From assembly GCA_035685165.1 (NCBI GenBank), contig DASRBI010000019.1, positions 334,659 to 398,658 on the forward strand: a DNA stretch of 64,000 nucleotides, written 5' to 3'. Source of the stretch: DATFDN01 sp035685165. Lineage in GTDB: Bacteria; Pseudomonadota; Alphaproteobacteria; Acetobacterales; Acetobacteraceae. Made by a program: the position numbers and the translations under genes. Shown one piece after another: positions 17,500 through 25,248 of this stretch (positions are counted from its first letter, which is position 1; each line of letters starts with the position of its first letter). The notes below the pieces were generated by a model. The model did not search any database, was not told the origin of the DNA, and saw nothing but the letters and a program-made list of their open reading frames with translations.

Positions 17500-17628
17500 T
17501 GCCGCGCTGCGGCAAACAGGCGGTAAGCATGGCGGTGTCCACGGGAGAGTGCCATGTCCGCCGCACCGAGCGCATCAAGGCCCTGTTCGTTTCGCGCGAG
17601 CCGGCGCGGGTGAGACGAGTTCGCATCG

Positions 17629-18591
17629 ATGCCTGACGCCACCGCACCGGCCGCGCCGGCGCACGCGAAATACCGCCAGCTCGTCGCGCGCGCACAGCAA
17701 CTGCCGCCGGCGGTGACGGCGGTTGCCCATCCGTGCGACGAGGTTTCCCTGGAAAGCGCGGTGGAAGCGGCGCGGCTTCGCTTGATCGTGCCGATCCTTG
17801 TCGGCCCCGCCGCCCGCGTGCGCGACGTGGCGGCAGGCAACGGCATCGACATCGGCGGGCTGCGCCTCGTCGACTCCGAGCACAGCCATGACTCGGCCGC
17901 GAAGGCGGTGGCCCTCGTGCGCGCGGGCGAGGCCGAGGCCCTGATGAAAGGAAGCCTGCACACCGACGAGCTGATGGGCGCCGTGGTTTCCCGCGACAGC
18001 GGCATCCGCACGGCCCGGCGCATCAGCCATTGCTTCATCATGGATGTGCCTTCACATCCCGAGCCGCTGATCATCACCGACGCGGCGGTGAACATCGCGC
18101 CGACCTTGGAGGAGAAGGTCGATATCGTGCAGAACGCGATCGACCTCGCTCACGCGATGGGTGCGGAGGAGGTGCGCGTCGCGATCCTGAGCGCGATGGA
18201 AACCGTCAATCCGAAGGTGATCTCCACCATCGAAGCCGCGGCGCTTTGCAAGATGGCCGACCGCGGCCAGATCACGGGCGCGGTGCTCGACGGCCCGCTG
18301 GCGCTCGACAACGCCATCAACGCCGAGGCGGCAGCGATCAAGCACATCGTTTCGCCCGTGGCCGGACGCGCGAACGTGCTCGTAGTGCCCGATCTCGAAG
18401 CCGGCAACATGCTTGCCAAAAGCCTTTCGTTCCTGGCCGGTGCCGATGCGGCGGGGATCGTGCTCGGCGCGCGCGTGCCGATCATTCTCGCCAGCCGCGC
18501 CGATGCCCTGCTCACGCGGCTCGCCTCTTGCGCGGTCGCACTGCTCGTCGCCGGATCGCGCCGGACGAGTCCGGCCGCCGCGATCCGCTAG
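17629..18591 (+). CDS. pta: Phosphate acetyl/butyryltransferase
   Basis: 320 residues of the PTA/PTB family: LIVPILVGPAARVRDVAAGNG, ALMKGSLHTDELMGAVV, HCFIMDVPSHPEPLIITDAAVNI-type core and SPVAGRANVLVVPDLEAGNMLAKSL, the signature near the C-terminus. It swaps CoA for phosphate on acyl-CoA to make acyl phosphate. It is the short phosphate-butyryltransferase-like form without extra N-terminal domains. Together with ackA (downstream) it makes acetyl phosphate and ATP from acetyl-CoA. A FixK/FNR box upstream suggests induction when oxygen is low. The chain length used, acetyl or butyryl, is not certain. Confidence 0.9.
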   Translation: MPDATAPAAPAHAKYRQLVARAQQLPPAVTAVAHPCDEVSLESAVEAARLRLIVPILVGPAARVRDVAAGNGIDIGGLRLVDSEHSHDSAAKAVALVRAGEAEALMKGSLHTDELMGAVVSRDSGIRTARRISHCFIMDVPSHPEPLIITDAAVNIAPTLEEKVDIVQNAIDLAHAMGAEEVRVAILSAMETVNPKVISTIEAAALCKMADRGQITGAVLDGPLALDNAINAEAAAIKHIVSPVAGRANVLVVPDLEAGNMLAKSLSFLAGADAAGIVLGARVPIILASRADALLTRLASCAVALLVAGSRRTSPAAAIR

Positions 18592-18601
18592 GAGAAGGAC
18601 G

Positions 18602-19384
18602 ATGATCGAACGTGCAATCGAGCCGGTCCTCGGCGGCCGCAAGGCGCTCGTCGTCGGCATCGCCAACGACCAGTCCATCGCTTGGGGCTGCGCCAAGGCG
18701 TTCCGCTTCGCCGGCGCCGATCTCGCCGTCACCTGGCTCAACGAGAAAGCCCGGCGCTTCGTCGAGCCGCTGGCGCAGGAGCTTGAGGCGCAGATCGCGA
18801 TGGAGCTGGACGTGAGCGTCCCCGGCCAGCTCGAAGCGGTGTTCGACAAAATCCGCAGCCAGTGGGGAAGGCTCGATATCCTGGTCCACTCGATCGCCTT
18901 CGCCCCGAAGCAGGATTTGCAAGGCGGGCTGCTCGACTGTTCGGCGGAGGGTTTCGCGAAGGCGATGGACATTTCCTGCCATTCCTTCGTGCGGATGGCG
19001 AAGCTTGCTGCGCCGCTGATGACCGAGGGCGGGGCGATGTTCGCGATGAGCTACTACGGCGCGAACCGGGTGGTGCCTAACTACAATGTGATGGGCCCGG
19101 TGAAGGCGGCGCTGGAGGCCGCGTGCCGCTATCTCGCCTACGAGCTCGGCCATCTCGATATCCGCGTGCACGCCATCTCGCCCGGCCCGCTCAAGACCCG
19201 CGCCGCCTCCGGGCTCAAGGAATTCGAGCACCTGCTGAACGAGGCGGCGCAGAAATCCCCGCTGGGCGAGCTGGTGGATATCATGGATGTCGGCTTTGCC
19301 TGCGCCTATCTCTCCACCCCGTTCGCGCGGCGCGTGACCGGGGGCACCGTCTATGTCGATGGCGGGACCAACATCATCGCCTGA
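18602..19384 (+). CDS. fabI: Enoyl-ACP reductase (NADH), FabI type
   Basis: 260 residues from the ATG at 18602, ten bases after pta with a GGAG site. The nucleotide-binding motif is VVGIANDQSIAWGCAKAF. The catalytic pair is Tyr151 (MSYYGANRV) with Tyr161/Lys168 in the Y-x6-K motif YNVMGPVK. SPGPLKTRAASGL and the end GGTVYVDGGTNIIA complete the FabI pattern. It performs the last reduction of fatty-acid elongation. Location between pta and ackA is a recurring alphaproteobacterial arrangement, and it may be a second, operon-linked copy with a role tied to fermentation or storage metabolism rather than the main housekeeping FabI. Confidence 0.92.
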   Translation: MIERAIEPVLGGRKALVVGIANDQSIAWGCAKAFRFAGADLAVTWLNEKARRFVEPLAQELEAQIAMELDVSVPGQLEAVFDKIRSQWGRLDILVHSIAFAPKQDLQGGLLDCSAEGFAKAMDISCHSFVRMAKLAAPLMTEGGAMFAMSYYGANRVVPNYNVMGPVKAALEAACRYLAYELGHLDIRVHAISPGPLKTRAASGLKEFEHLLNEAAQKSPLGELVDIMDVGFACAYLSTPFARRVTGGTVYVDGGTNIIA

Positions 19385-19401
19385 CCGCACCGGAGCTTGC
19401 C

Positions 19402-20592
19402 GTGCCGACGAAAGCCTGTCTCGCCGTGCTCAATGCCGGCTCGTCCAGCATCAAGTTCGCGCTCTATGACCCGGCGCGGCTCGAAGCGGTGCTGTATCGC
19501 GGCCAGATCGACGGCATCGGCGTGGCTCCGAAGCTCCATGTCACGGACGGAGCGGGCAAGGTGGTCAGCGAGCGGAGCTGGGACAAAGCCGGTTTCGGCC
19601 ACGCCGAGGCCACTCACGCGCTGATGGCCGAAGCGCAGACGCTGCTGCGCGGCGTCCCGGTGGTTGCCGCCGGGCACCGCGTGGTGCATGGCGGGACCGA
19701 GTTCGCCGAGCCGGTGCGCGTCACGGCGGACGTGATCGCGCGCCTCTCACGGCTCATCCCGCTCGCCCCGCTGCACGAGCCGCACAATATCGCGCCGATG
19801 CAGACCATCCTGGAGGTTGCTGGGCACGTCCCGCAGGTTGCCTGCTTCGACACCGCCTTTCACCGCCGCCAGCCGGAGCTCGCCCAGATGTTCGGCCTGC
19901 CGCGCGAGATGACGGAGCACGGCATCAGGCGCTACGGATTTCATGGACTTTCCTACGAATACATCACCTGCCGCCTGCGTGAGCAGGCGCCGGATCTGGC
20001 GGCGGGCAAGGTGGTGATCGCGCATCTCGGCAACGGCGCGAGCCTCTGCGCCGTGCGGGCGGGAAGCAGCATCGCGAGCACGATGGGATTCAGCGCCGTC
20101 GACGGGCTGATGATGGGAACCCGTTCCGGGGCGCTTGATCCCGGCGTGCTGATCTATTTGATGGACGAGCGCGGCATGGACGCGCGCGCCTTGGAAGACC
20201 TGCTCTATCGGAACTCCGGTTTGCTCGGCGTCTCGGGGATATCGTCGGACATGCGCGCGTTGCGCGCGTCGAAGGAGCCCGCGGCGGCCGAGGCGATCGC
20301 GCTGTTCGTTTACCGGATCGTACGCGAGATCGGCTCGCTCGCCGCGGCGCTCGGCGGGCTGGACGGTCTCGTCTTCACCGCCGGCATCGGCGAGCACGAC
20401 GCCGCGACGCGGGCCGAAGTGGTGGCGGGCTGCGCGTGGCTCGGCTTGCGCCTCGATACCGCGCGGAACGGGAAGGGAGAGGGGCGGATCAGCGCCGATC
20501 ACTCGGCCGCGCCGGTCTGGGTGATCCCGACCGACGAGGAGCGCATGATCGCGCATCACACCGCCGAACTGCTCGGGCTCTCCGCCGCCTAG
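19402..20592 (+). CDS. ackA: Acetate kinase
   Basis: 396 residues from a GTG start at 19402 (VPTKACLAVLNAGSSSIKFALY), preceded by GGAG. The frame is open far upstream across fabI, but homology begins here. Conserved parts: NAGSSSIKF (Asn11 region), GHRVVHGG, FDTAFH, RRYGFHGLSYEY, HLGNGASLCAV, GFSAVDGLMMGTRSGALDPG and FTAGIGEHDAATRAEV. It converts acetyl phosphate and ADP to acetate and ATP, completing the Pta-Ack route encoded by this operon. It lies 17 bases after fabI. Confidence 0.95.
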   Translation: MPTKACLAVLNAGSSSIKFALYDPARLEAVLYRGQIDGIGVAPKLHVTDGAGKVVSERSWDKAGFGHAEATHALMAEAQTLLRGVPVVAAGHRVVHGGTEFAEPVRVTADVIARLSRLIPLAPLHEPHNIAPMQTILEVAGHVPQVACFDTAFHRRQPELAQMFGLPREMTEHGIRRYGFHGLSYEYITCRLREQAPDLAAGKVVIAHLGNGASLCAVRAGSSIASTMGFSAVDGLMMGTRSGALDPGVLIYLMDERGMDARALEDLLYRNSGLLGVSGISSDMRALRASKEPAAAEAIALFVYRIVREIGSLAAALGGLDGLVFTAGIGEHDAATRAEVVAGCAWLGLRLDTARNGKGEGRISADHSAAPVWVIPTDEERMIAHHTAELLGLSAA

Positions 20593-20637
20593 ACTCGCGC
20601 CGCCCGGCATCCCTCGGCCGTCGCAAGAGGAGCCGCC

Positions 20638-21063
20638 ATGTCCCGCGTTGTCGGCATCGACCATCTCGTCATTCGGGTCAGCGACTACGAGCGCTCGAAG
20701 GAATTCTACGGCAAGCTGTTCGGCTTCCTCGGCTTCGAAATATCCGACGAATACGAGGACGCGATCGGCTGGACCAACGGCCTTACGCGATTCTGGATCG
20801 GCCCCGCCGACGCGCGCGGGCGGCGGCACAGACACCGGACCGGCGAGGTGGGCTTCCACCACTACGCCTTTCAGCTCCGCAGCCGCCGCGACGTGGACGA
20901 GCTGGAGGCGTTCTTGAAATCGATCGGCGCGGTGATCGTCGATCCTGCGGGCGAGTACTACGAGGACTATTACGCCGTGTTCTTTCTCGATCCCGACGGG
21001 CTCAAGCTCGAGGGCATGAAATACGGCGAGCTAAGCGCGAGGAGGGCCGCCGCCCCCCCTTGA
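20638..21063 (+). CDS. VOC-family (glyoxalase/bleomycin-resistance fold) protein
   Basis: 141 residues with paired beta-alpha-beta-beta-beta modules: VVGIDHLVIRVSDYERSKEFYGKLFG at the start with metal-ligand His9, GFHHYAFQLRSRRDVDELEAF in the middle and FFLDPDGLKLEGMKYGE at the end with a candidate metal-ligand Glu. Members include glyoxalase I, dioxygenases and antibiotic-binding proteins; the substrate here is not evident. It follows ackA by 45 bases with an AGGAG site and may be the last gene of that operon. Confidence 0.8.
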   Translation: MSRVVGIDHLVIRVSDYERSKEFYGKLFGFLGFEISDEYEDAIGWTNGLTRFWIGPADARGRRHRHRTGEVGFHHYAFQLRSRRDVDELEAFLKSIGAVIVDPAGEYYEDYYAVFFLDPDGLKLEGMKYGELSARRAAAPP

Positions 21064-21333
21064 AGCGGCGCGGCGGCGACCTAAGACAATAGCATCGCCG
21101 GATGCCTCGAAGAGGGTTCGGCGGGTCAGGCGCTCGTATCCATGTTGCTCGCGGAGGGTATGGTTATGAGGACGGCCAGTTCTGGCGCACGCACTTTCTC
21201 CGGCGCCCCGCTTTTGCGGCGCGTCGGGAACTGACCTCCAACGGCAGCGGGATCCGGGCAGTAGGGATTCGGCAGCAGACCGCGAATCGCCGCGTGCGAT
21301 CCGCTAGCTTCTGCATTGGATGGAGGTGTGACG

Positions 21334-21825
21334 ATGGCTTTGACTGATCTGGTTCCGTGGAGCCGCAGCCGCTCGGTGGCTGCGCCGCGCTCCGCTGACG
21401 AGGGCGATCCGTTCCTCGCGTTGCATCGCGAGATGAACCGCATGTTCGACGACTTCGCGCGCGGGTTCGGCATCGGAATGCCGGCGCGCTTCGGCGTCGG
21501 CGGCAACTGGCCAACCGTCGAGGTGAGCGAGACCGAGAACGAGGTGAAGGTGGTGGCCGAGCTGCCCGGGATGGAGCAGAAGGACATCGAGGTGTCGCTA
21601 GCGGACGGCGTGCTGACACTCAAGGGCGAGAAGAAGTCGGAAACCAACGGTGCGCTCTACAGCGAACGCTGGCACGGCCGGTTCCAGCGCGCGTTGCAGG
21701 TGGGCCCGGAAGTCGATCCCGACAAGGTGAGCGCCAGCTTCAAGAACGGCGTGCTCACCGTCACGATGCCGAAGCACGCGGAGGCGCAGAGCCGGGTGAA
21801 GCGCATCCCGATCAGCAACGGCTGA
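21334..21825 (+). CDS. Small heat-shock protein, Hsp20/alpha-crystallin family
   Basis: 163 residues from the ATG at 21334, preceded by GGAGGTG. The alpha-crystallin domain (about 60-155) includes WPTVEVSETENEVKVVAELPGMEQKDIEVSLADGVLTLKGEKK, the FQRALQVGPEVDPDKVSASFKNGVLTVTMPK segment and the IPI motif (KRIPISNG) at the C-terminus used for oligomer assembly. It is an ATP-independent holdase. The 270-base upstream region has no gene. Part of it could fold over the ribosome site as in ROSE thermometers, but the match is weak. Confidence 0.93.
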   Translation: MALTDLVPWSRSRSVAAPRSADEGDPFLALHREMNRMFDDFARGFGIGMPARFGVGGNWPTVEVSETENEVKVVAELPGMEQKDIEVSLADGVLTLKGEKKSETNGALYSERWHGRFQRALQVGPEVDPDKVSASFKNGVLTVTMPKHAEAQSRVKRIPISNG

Positions 21826-21852
21826 GAGCGCGCGCCGAACCCCTCCCCCCTA

Positions 21853-21874
21853 CCCCCTCCCGCGGGGGGAGGGG
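21853..21874. repeat. GC-rich hairpin after hsp20
   Basis: CCCCTCCC (21854-21861) pairs with GGGAGGGG (21867-21874). The surrounding CCCTCCCCCCTACCCCCTCCCGC text matches the element after adk at 52577-52615, so this is a dispersed repeat that may also act as a terminator. Confidence 0.45.
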
Positions 21875-21909
21875 CGTCTGCCTTTCAGCGGGGCTGATGA
21901 GGAGAGCGA

Positions 21910-22575
21910 ATGTCCGACGAGCGCTGGTCCGAGGTGGACGCGTATTTCGCCGCGCGGCTCGCGCGCGATCCGGTGCTGGATGCGGTGCTGGCGGCCAATC
22001 AGGAGGCTGGGCTGCCGGCGATCGACGTCTCGCCGCTTCAAGGCCGCTTCTTGGAGATCATGGTGCGTCTCGTGCGCGCGCGGCTCGTGCTGGAGATCGG
22101 CACGCTCGGCGCCTATTCGACGATCTGGATGGCGCGTGCGCTCCCGCAGGGCGGACGGATCGTTACGCTGGAGGCCGATGGACGCCATGCCGAGGTCGCG
22201 CGGCGCAACCTCGCGCACGCCGGCGTCGCCGAGCGCGTCGATCTGCGCGTCGGAGCGGCGCTCGAGACCTTGCCGGAGGTCGCGGCCGAGGGCCTCGGGC
22301 CGTTCGATTTCGTTTTCATCGACGCCGATAAGCGCGGCAACCCGGATTATCTCAGCTGGGCGCTGCAGCTGACCCGGCCCGGTAGTCTGATCGTCGCCGA
22401 CAACGTGGTGCGCGAGGGCGGGGTGATCGAGCGGGAGCGCGATCCGAACGTGGAGGGCATCCGGCGGTTCGTCGATATGGTGAGCGCCGAGCCGCGCCTG
22501 ATCGCGACAGCGCTGCAAACGGTCGGTGCCAAGGGATGGGACGGGTTCGCGATGGCGCTGGTTGTCGGGGCGTAA
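21910..22575 (+). CDS. SAM-dependent O-methyltransferase, family 3 (COMT-like)
   Basis: 221 residues. The SAM motif is RLVLEIGTLGAYSTIWMARALP. RIVTLEADGRHAEVARRNLAHAG, FDFVFIDADKRGNPDYLSWAL and LIVADNVVREGGVI follow the catechol-O-methyltransferase/CCoAOMT pattern, including the metal-binding IDADK and DN. It probably methylates a small phenolic or catechol-type compound using Mg2+. It is cytosolic, and it is not clear whether it is linked to neighbours. A GAGGAGAG ribosome site precedes the start. Confidence 0.88.
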   Translation: MSDERWSEVDAYFAARLARDPVLDAVLAANQEAGLPAIDVSPLQGRFLEIMVRLVRARLVLEIGTLGAYSTIWMARALPQGGRIVTLEADGRHAEVARRNLAHAGVAERVDLRVGAALETLPEVAAEGLGPFDFVFIDADKRGNPDYLSWALQLTRPGSLIVADNVVREGGVIERERDPNVEGIRRFVDMVSAEPRLIATALQTVGAKGWDGFAMALVVGA

Positions 22576-22591
22576 CGCGCCTCAATTCCAT

Positions 22592-22678
22592 CGTCATGGC
22601 CTGGCTTGGCCGGCCACCCACGACTGTGCCACCCGCACGAAAGGTCGTGGGTGCCCAGGCCAAGCCCGGGCATCACGG
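22592..22678. repeat. REP-like inverted repeat
   Basis: Two arms of about 35 bases (GTCATGGCCTGGCTTGGCC.. and ..GGCCAAGCCCGGGCATCAC) are nearly perfect reverse complements around a short loop. The element lies between the O-methyltransferase and the convergent TylF-like gene and may help terminate both transcripts. Confidence 0.7.
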
Positions 22679-22784
22679 AGGAAGCGAAGGGCTGAACTGG
22701 CAACTTGACTGAACAGCGTGGGCTTGGCCCGGTCAGGACGATCGAAAGTAGCTGCGGATCGTTCGGGATGGAACGGCGGCCAAC

Positions 22785-23570
22785 CTACCTCACGATGATC
22801 CCCTGTCCGGTCGGCACGCTGAGGATCGCCGCGCCGTGCGCGCGGGCGAAATCGTCGAACGCGTTGCGCTGCGCGGCGTGGCTGGACCAGCCGTAGTCGT
22901 CGAGCAGGATCACGCCGCCCTTGCTCATCCGGTCCCAGAAGAAAGCAAGTGCCGCGATCTCCGGCAGCACGATGTTCATATCGACCGACAGGTAGGCGAC
23001 GCGGCGATCTGCGGGGAAGGCGGCGAGCGTCTCGGGCACCGTGCCGCGCACGAGCTTGCAGCGCGGCCAGGGGGCGAAGTTGGCGCGCGCGAGCTCGTAG
23101 CATTCCTCGTAGGAATTGCGGTTGTGCCAGCCGCCGATTCCCTGCCGCTCGGCCTCGGTCATCTGTTCGTCTGGGATGCCGGCGAACGTGTCGAACAGCC
23201 AGAAATCACGGTCGAGCGTGTTGAAATCGAGCCAGTCGCAGATCGCGAGCGACAGCATTCCGGTATCGACGCCGCATTCGACGAAATCGCCTTCCGTCTG
23301 CGCGGCCTGCGACGCGGCCCAAAGCGCCACATGGGTGATCCAGCGGTTGTCGTCGATGTGCGCCGCCTTCTTGTGGCCGCTATTCCAACCGCGCGCATGG
23401 GCGCGCTTAAAGCGCGGATCGGCGAGGAAGTGCGCGGACTTGCCGAACGCACGCAGCCCGCAGCCGTTGAAGGCGTATTCGATGAGCACCGGCTTCCCGC
23501 CGGCAGGATAGACAAGCTCGCCGTTGTCGTATTGCAGCGCCACCGCGCGCGGCATCCGGTTCGTATCCAT
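22785..23570 (-). CDS. TylF/MycF-type SAM-dependent methyltransferase
   Basis: 261 residues. GDFVECGVDTGMLSLAICDWLDF is the SAM-binding region, DFWLFDTFAGIPDEQMTEAE the TylF-family signature, and RVAYLSVDMNIVLPEIAALAFFWDRMSKGGVILLDDYGW contains the metal-binding aspartates of the macrocin O-methyltransferase family. Members methylate sugars on natural products or polysaccharides. No glycosyltransferase or polyketide genes are nearby, so the target is unknown. No signal peptide. Confidence 0.85.
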   Translation of the reverse strand: MDTNRMPRAVALQYDNGELVYPAGGKPVLIEYAFNGCGLRAFGKSAHFLADPRFKRAHARGWNSGHKKAAHIDDNRWITHVALWAASQAAQTEGDFVECGVDTGMLSLAICDWLDFNTLDRDFWLFDTFAGIPDEQMTEAERQGIGGWHNRNSYEECYELARANFAPWPRCKLVRGTVPETLAAFPADRRVAYLSVDMNIVLPEIAALAFFWDRMSKGGVILLDDYGWSSHAAQRNAFDDFARAHGAAILSVPTGQGIIVR

Positions 23571-23697
23571 TGGCCTGATTCCTTCCTGGCCCGCCGCGGC
23601 GAGCCTTGCGCGGAAGGGTTGAGAATCCGCTAACCCCCGTCTTTCGCCTGCGCGAGGGGACGATCAGAATGAGGGCGAGGCCGGAGGGAACGGGACA

Positions 23698-24120
23698 ATG
23701 GAGGGACTGACGCTTGCCCAGGCGGAAGCGGTGTTGAAGGGCGCGCTCGCGCACGCGCGGGCGCAGAGGATGCAGCCCTTGGCGGTCCTCGTGCTCGATG
23801 CGCGCGGGGTGCCCAAGGCCTTCGCCGCCGAAGACGGCACGAGCCTGCGGCGCTTCGAGATCGCGCACGGCAAGGCGCATGGGGCGCTGGCGATGGGCGT
23901 CAGCTCGCGCGAGCTCGGCAATCGCGCGGTCGAGCGCCCGCACTTCATCGCCGCCGTGACGCACGCGGTCGGCGGGGCGCTCGTGCCGGTGGCGGGCGGC
24001 GTGCTGATCCGCGACGCGGCGGGGGCGGTGATCGGGGCGGCGGGCGCCTCGGGCGATACATCGGACAACGACGAGGCGGCGGTGCTGGCGGGGATCGCGG
24101 CGGCCGGGCTCGGTTCGTAG
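23698..24120 (+). CDS. GlcG/HbpS-family (haem-degrading-like) protein
   Basis: 140 residues: LTLAQAEAVLKGALAHARAQRMQPLAVLVLDARG, AHGKAHGALAMGVSSREL, and GGALVPVAGGVLIRDAAGAVIGAAGASGDTSDNDEAAVLAG match the GlcG/HbpS fold. HbpS binds haem as an octamer outside the cell, while GlcG proteins often accompany glycolate or diol dehydrogenases. This copy has no signal peptide and no such neighbour, so its role is open. Its stop codon is directly followed by a 32-bp-period tandem array. Confidence 0.85.
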   Translation: MEGLTLAQAEAVLKGALAHARAQRMQPLAVLVLDARGVPKAFAAEDGTSLRRFEIAHGKAHGALAMGVSSRELGNRAVERPHFIAAVTHAVGGALVPVAGGVLIRDAAGAVIGAAGASGDTSDNDEAAVLAGIAAAGLGS

Positions 24121-24247
24121 TTCAGTACCGATTTCGAGGCCGCGCGGCGGGGTTTCGTACGAACTTCGCGCGCCCAAGACGGCGTTCCGTACGACATTCG
24201 CCGGGCGCGGCGCGCGTTTCGTCCGAAATTCCGTGCCCGGCGGCGGC
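24120..24247. repeat. Four imperfect tandem copies of a 32-bp unit
   Basis: Units begin at 24120, 24152, 24184 and 24216, exactly 32 bases apart, with consensus start GTTYCGTACGAAATTCG and a GC-rich second half. A fifth, weaker GTACG recurs in phase at 24253. The first half-unit is close to palindromic (TTCGTACGAA in unit 2). The array fills the spacer between the 3' ends of two convergent genes. Confidence 0.7.
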
Positions 24248-24258
24248 TGCGTGTACGC

Positions 24259-25143
24259 CTAATGCTTTTCGCCGAGCTTCGAGAGCAGGAAGTCGCGGAA
24301 CACCGAGACCCGCTTCGAGTTCCTAAGCTCCTCGGGATAGACGAAGAAGACGTCGACCTTCGGCGCCTTGAGATCGGTGAGCACCTGCACGAGGTCGGGG
24401 TTCTCGGCGATGACGTAATCGGGGAGGGCGCCGATCCCGAGCCCTGAGCGGATAGCCATCAGCATCGCGTAGGCGCTGTTGACCTCCAGGATCGAGCGGC
24501 GCGGATTGCCCGGCCGCCGCCCCGCCTCGGCCAGCCAGTTGATGTCCTGAACCGGCGGGTGATAGTCGCCGAAGGTGATCAGCCGGTGCGCGTCGAGGTC
24601 CTCGGGCCGCTGCGGCACGCCATGCGCCTTGAGGTAGGAAGGGGCGGCGCAGACGCCCCACTGGATCGACATCAGGTGCCGCTGGATCAGGTCGGGCTGG
24701 CGCGGCGGGTGCATCCTGATCGCCACGTCCGCCTCGCGCATCGCCAAATCCAGATCCATGTCGTCGAGCAGCAGGGTGACGGTGACTTCCGGGTAGAGGT
24801 CGAGGAACTGCTGCAGGCGGGGCGCGAGCCACATCGAGCCGAAGCCCGCCGTGGTCGTGACTTTCAGGCGGCCGGCCGGCTTCTCCTTGCTCTCGGTCAG
24901 CAGCGCCTCGGTGATCGCGAGCTTGGCGAACACCTCGCGTACGGTCTTGTTGAGTTGCTCGCCCTGCTCGGTCAGGATCAGCCCGCGCGCATGGCGGTGA
25001 AACAGCGGCACCTGCAACGCTTCCTCGAGCGCCGAAATTTGCCGCGAAACCGCCGACTGGCTGAGGTTCAGCGTGTCGCCCGCGTGCGTGAAGCTGCCCG
25101 CCTCGGCGACCGCGTGGAAGACGCGCAGCTTGTCCCAGTCCAT
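24259..25143 (-). CDS. LysR-family transcriptional regulator
   Basis: 294 residues from MDWDKLRVFHAVAEAGSFTHAGDTL at 25143; an in-frame start 27 codons upstream would add an Arg-rich tail and is less likely. The HTH is LNLSQSAVSRQISALEEALQVPLFHRHARGL. The effector domain has LKVTTTAGFGSMWLAPRLQQFLDLYPEV. It lies 105 bases downstream of trxB in the same direction. This trxB-LysR pairing is common in alphaproteobacteria, where the protein resembles the GcvA/CysB-like group. Its targets are not known. Confidence 0.92.
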   Translation of the reverse strand: MDWDKLRVFHAVAEAGSFTHAGDTLNLSQSAVSRQISALEEALQVPLFHRHARGLILTEQGEQLNKTVREVFAKLAITEALLTESKEKPAGRLKVTTTAGFGSMWLAPRLQQFLDLYPEVTVTLLLDDMDLDLAMREADVAIRMHPPRQPDLIQRHLMSIQWGVCAAPSYLKAHGVPQRPEDLDAHRLITFGDYHPPVQDINWLAEAGRRPGNPRRSILEVNSAYAMLMAIRSGLGIGALPDYVIAENPDLVQVLTDLKAPKVDVFFVYPEELRNSKRVSVFRDFLLSKLGEKH

Positions 25144-25248
25144 CAAAGCCCAGCTCCCGCGCCGCCCCGGCCGGGCGACTCGGCTGTTATTGTTGGGTCC
25201 TATGCGCCGTTTGCATAGCCCCAAGAGGCGCCCGCGCGGAGGTTTCGC

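Noticed and set aside
17529..17636. 35-codon ORF between the FixK box and pta
   Set aside because: It has an ATG and overlaps the pta start, but it is Arg-rich and lacks a recognisable pattern; not enough for a gene or leader-peptide claim.
24120..24256. Possible CRISPR array
   Set aside because: The 32-base units are contiguous and differ from each other, with no unique spacers and no cas genes nearby.
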